From Bacteroidota bacterium (GTDB taxonomy: Bacteria > Bacteroidota > Bacteroidia > Chitinophagales > UBA10324): a DNA stretch of 46,884 nt. A model generated the notes under the pieces. The model was given only the letters and a program-made list of their open reading frames with translations. It was not told the origin of the DNA and did not search any database. The stretch covers positions 1-46,884 of the forward strand of contig BJGQ01000020.1 in assembly GCA_014190575.1 (NCBI GenBank), read 5' to 3'. Shown in pieces: positions 43,803-46,884 of the stretch (position 1 is its first letter; the number at the start of each line of letters is the position of its first letter). Position numbers and translations under genes: made by a program.

Positions 43803-45830
43803 ATGAAAACACTTTTTAATTTTTTTGCAAAGAGAAATTTCTCTTTCTCAGTATCCATTCTTGCGATACTTTTTATTTTTTCCATTGCCAATTCATCGAA
43901 TGCGCAATTGGTTACTATCGGAACAGGAACCGTTGCTTCTTGGGGAATTGATGGGGCTTATTGTGAGCAATATAGATCTCATAAAGTTCAATATCTGTAT
44001 CTTGGTTCTGAATTGGTCGCAAACGGAGCTCCTATTACCGGAAATAGTATAAACAGCATTGCATTTTATTGCAATACAACCACTACTTATCCTTTAGTAA
44101 ACTGGACAATAAAAATATCGCAATCAAATATTATTGCAGATTTAGCTTCTCCTTATACCGGTACATTTACAACCGTATACACACTGCCTTCGAATACTCC
44201 GGTTGCAAACGGATGGAACACATATTCTTTAACAACCCCATACTATTGGCAAGGTGCCGCATATAATATAGTAGTGGAAGTTTGTAATGATTTAACTGTA
44301 CCGGCATCAAGTGCTACAGGTACAAATAGTTTTACTTGGACTTCATTTACTTCTACCAGACATGTAGCAAGTGATGTTATAGCACAGTGTGGATCCAACA
44401 CAATAGCAACTTCCACATTCAGAGCGAATATTCAATTAAATTTTTCAGCACCGGTTTCATGCACTGGAATTCCAGCAGCCACTGCCATAAGTGCGAATCA
44501 AACTTCAGTATGTCTGGGGAATTCATTCACACTTTCCGCAACAGGAATTAATTCAATTTATGGATTAACTTATCAATGGCAATCATCATCCAACTGTGCA
44601 GGAACATGGGGAAATATTTCGGGAGCAACAGGCATCTATTTTGTTAATTCACAAACAAATTCAACATGCTATCGATTGCTTACTACTTGCACTCCAAGTG
44701 CTTTGTCTTTAGTTTCTAATACTGTTACAATAAATACAAATACTCCAAGCAATTGTTATTGTTCTGGTTTTCCAACAAGCGCCTCTGATGAAGATATTGG
44801 GAATGTAACAGTTTTAAATTCCAGCACATTAAATAATACTTCTACCTGTTCATCCATTGGTCCTGGTCCTAATTCTGTTCAGAATATTTATTCCAATTAT
44901 TCAACGCTTCCGTCCTTGCAATTGGCTCAAACGACAACCGCTGTTTTCTCATTAAAATCAATTACCTGCGGAGGAAATTTCGGCAACTTCATGCAGATTT
45001 ATATTGATTACAATGTTGATGGAGATTTTAATGATGCAGGTGAATTGGTTTACCAACCTACAACAATTTTTACTGGACCACATACAGAAACCGGATCATT
45101 TATTATTCCAATGAATGCAACAATCGGATCTTCACGATTGCGAGTTAGAGTACTTGAAGAATTCCCCTCTTCAGGAGTTTATCCATATACTGGCAATGCA
45201 AATGCTTGTTATCAATACCAATACGGAGAAACAGAAGATTACAATGTAAATATTTCTTCTCCTTCAAATTGCACCGGATTACCAAGTGCAGGTACAACAG
45301 CAACAACTTCATTAACCCCGGTTTGTTCGAATCAAACATTTATTTTATCAACTACCACCGCACCTTCAAATGGTACATCAATAACTTATCAGTGGGAAGA
45401 AAATTGTAATAGTATGGGTTGGACAAACATTGGTGTGAATAGTGGAGTTATCGCTGCAACTCCCAATAACCTTTTTACATCAGTTACCAATTTGCCTTCT
45501 GCACCAAGTTGCTGTCAATTCAGATTAAGAGTTGTTTGTGGTTTCAGTGGGCAAACTGCCATATCAGCACCTGTAACAGTTTGTGGAGATTTACCAACCA
45601 ATTGTTATTGCATTCCATCTTACACAAATGGAAACAACATTGGCAATGGTGATTACCTGAATCAGATAGTTGATTTCGGTGGATATACCGGACCTGTAAC
45701 CGGACCAAATGCAACCGCACCAAACTATTATATTTATACACCTGCCACCATTGCCTCCATTGCAAAAGGATCACAGTACAACATCACTTTAAATAATTGC
45801 CCGCTCAATTCAGAATATTTCAGGGTGTAG
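43803..45830 (+). CDS. GEVED-domain secreted protein, ends at an in-frame amber codon
   Basis: 675 residues. A signal peptide (about 1-34, ...SIANSSNAQ) is followed by a beta-rich N-terminal domain. Then come an Ig-like stretch (ANQTSVCLGNSFTLSATG...LTYQWQSSSNC), a complete GEVED domain (MQIYIDYNVDGDFNDAGELV...YGETEDYNVNI), another Ig-like stretch and the first half of a second GEVED domain. The frame stops at TAG (45828-45830) directly after EYFRV. The same frame continues with the rest of the domain. GEVED proteins are T9SS cargo in Bacteroidota, so this is a surface or secreted protein. Confidence 0.8.
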   Translation: MKTLFNFFAKRNFSFSVSILAILFIFSIANSSNAQLVTIGTGTVASWGIDGAYCEQYRSHKVQYLYLGSELVANGAPITGNSINSIAFYCNTTTTYPLVNWTIKISQSNIIADLASPYTGTFTTVYTLPSNTPVANGWNTYSLTTPYYWQGAAYNIVVEVCNDLTVPASSATGTNSFTWTSFTSTRHVASDVIAQCGSNTIATSTFRANIQLNFSAPVSCTGIPAATAISANQTSVCLGNSFTLSATGINSIYGLTYQWQSSSNCAGTWGNISGATGIYFVNSQTNSTCYRLLTTCTPSALSLVSNTVTINTNTPSNCYCSGFPTSASDEDIGNVTVLNSSTLNNTSTCSSIGPGPNSVQNIYSNYSTLPSLQLAQTTTAVFSLKSITCGGNFGNFMQIYIDYNVDGDFNDAGELVYQPTTIFTGPHTETGSFIIPMNATIGSSRLRVRVLEEFPSSGVYPYTGNANACYQYQYGETEDYNVNISSPSNCTGLPSAGTTATTSLTPVCSNQTFILSTTTAPSNGTSITYQWEENCNSMGWTNIGVNSGVIAATPNNLFTSVTNLPSAPSCCQFRLRVVCGFSGQTAISAPVTVCGDLPTNCYCIPSYTNGNNIGNGDYLNQIVDFGGYTGPVTGPNATAPNYYIYTPATIASIAKGSQYNITLNNCPLNSEYFRV

Positions 45831-46884
45831 ATAGACTTTGATCAAGATGGAATTTTTTCTGCAAATGAATGCATAAGCGATCAGCAATATCCCGGAGGTA
45901 GTTGGTTAATTAGTGCAGGTGGAACAAGCACCGCCACTTTCACTTGTCCAACAAATGCACAATTCCCGAGTATGGCTGCTACATTTAATACAAGAGCACG
46001 ATTTCGCTGCGCGCATTCAATTGTAAATATGGGTGCATGTACTACAACTTATTCTTTAGGAGAAACAGAAGATTACATGGTAACCATAAATTCCCCGCCT
46101 GCATGCAGCGGAGTTCCCACAGGTGGAACAACAAATACATCTGCCCCATCTCCATGTATCGGATTACCATTTACACTTTCAGTGTCAGGGGCAACAAGTG
46201 GTGTTAGTGGATTAACTTATCAATGGCAATCCGCAACTTCTTGTGCCGGTCCTTGGACAAATCTTGGAACCTCATTGTCGCAACCATATTCATTTTGTGT
46301 TGGCTCCGCCGGAACTATTGCATTTCGAAGGGCAATTATTTGTGGTTCAAATACCACCTATTCTTCCTGCCTTTCATTAACATCAACACTTTGTTATTGT
46401 GCGCCATCACACACTTTAGGAACTTCAACAGGGTGTTATATTGATAGTGTTAAGATTGAAGGGGGCGGATTAAATCATGGAAGCGGAGCAAATGCTACTT
46501 CACCTTACTTCAGTGATTTTTCATGTTTAGTTCCAGCAGGTATAGTTATGAGTGGTGGATCATACTGGGTTGATGTTTCCACCGGTTCGCTGTCAGGTGC
46601 AAAAACAGTTGCCGGTTGGTTTGATTGGAATTCGGATGGTGATTTTGTTGATGCAGGAGAAGCATTTGGAAGTGTTGTAACTAATTTACCATTTGCTAAA
46701 ACACATCATTTTGTAAATGTTCCTGTTTCAGCATTGGTCGGACCAACAAGAATGCGTGTAAGAATTAGTGATGTGAATGCAGTGCTGGATCCATGCTTAG
46801 GAACAGCACCAAATTATGTTCATGGTGAGTCGGAAGATTATGCGGTGAATGTTATTTCAAATGCTTGCAATGGGGCCACTCAAC
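45831..46884 (+). pseudogene. In-frame continuation of the GEVED protein beyond the amber codon (3' end outside window)
   Basis: Directly after the TAG the same frame reads IDFDQDGIFSANECISDQQYPGG and continues open to the window edge. It completes the second GEVED domain (YSLGETEDYMVTI), an Ig-like stretch (LTYQWQSATSCAGPW) and a third GEVED domain (GWFDWNSDGDFVDAGEAF...HGESEDYAVNV). Codon use and style match the upstream part. It has no start of its own, so it is the separated 3' part of one gene unless the amber is read through or is a sequencing error. Confidence 0.8.

Overview
This 46.9 kb window is chromosomal DNA of a Bacteroidota (Bacteroidetes) bacterium. The evidence is: large secreted SprB-repeat, PKD and GEVED proteins and a type IX secretion C-terminal tail; promoters of the TTG-N19-TAnnTTTG type; a short RpoD-like sigma factor; and the Bacteroidota gene order rpsU-xerC-hpf-tRNA cluster-tuf-trnW-secE-nusG-rplK. 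Base composition is AT-rich throughout. I see no prophage, insertion sequence or CRISPR array.

Left part (1-20.4 kb). A giant SprB-repeat surface protein runs off the left edge on the minus strand. It is followed by pyrE-DUF445, a divergent NUDIX hydrolase, and a SWIB-domain protein with a histone-H1-like Lys/Ala tail. Next is a minus-strand run of SET methyltransferase, cystathionine beta-synthase, a signal-less BtuF-like protein and LolD. Then come an M16 peptidase, a YitT protein, a TrmH-type RNA methylase, bioD, an M2 peptidyl-dipeptidase lipoprotein and lon. Most of this is housekeeping.

Middle (20.4-29.5 kb) is the accessory part. An 0.9 kb repeat-rich spacer is followed by a truncated PKD protein. 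It abuts a five-gene phosphorelay cluster: PAS-PAS histidine kinase, receiver, REC-PAS-GAF-PAS-kinase, receiver, receiver. None of these five proteins has a DNA-binding output domain. A small convergent LuxR-type HTH gene follows, then a repeat-rich spacer with several copies of an 8-mer, then a Bacteroidota-type protein of unknown function.

Right part (29.5-46.9 kb). It holds rpoD, a secreted protein, ffh, a frameshifted four-helix-bundle gene between hairpin repeats, and rpsP-rimM. The minus-strand translation block follows: rpsU with a very strong Shine-Dalgarno, xerC, hpf, four clear tRNAs plus one odd tRNA-like element, tuf, tRNA-Trp, secE, nusG and rplK. rplK is followed by a terminator and rluD rather than rplA-rplJ-rplL-rpoB. 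After that come a biosynthetic arginine decarboxylase, a T9SS-sorted metalloprotease-like protein, and a GEVED-domain giant protein. That last gene has an in-frame amber codon where the domain normally has tryptophan, and it runs off the right edge.

No complete new system is proven. The items most worth a second look are the tRNA-like element before tuf, the output-less phosphorelay, the SET/SWIB chromatin-like pair, the broken rplK-rplA synteny, the amber codon, and simple repeats that have entered reading frames.
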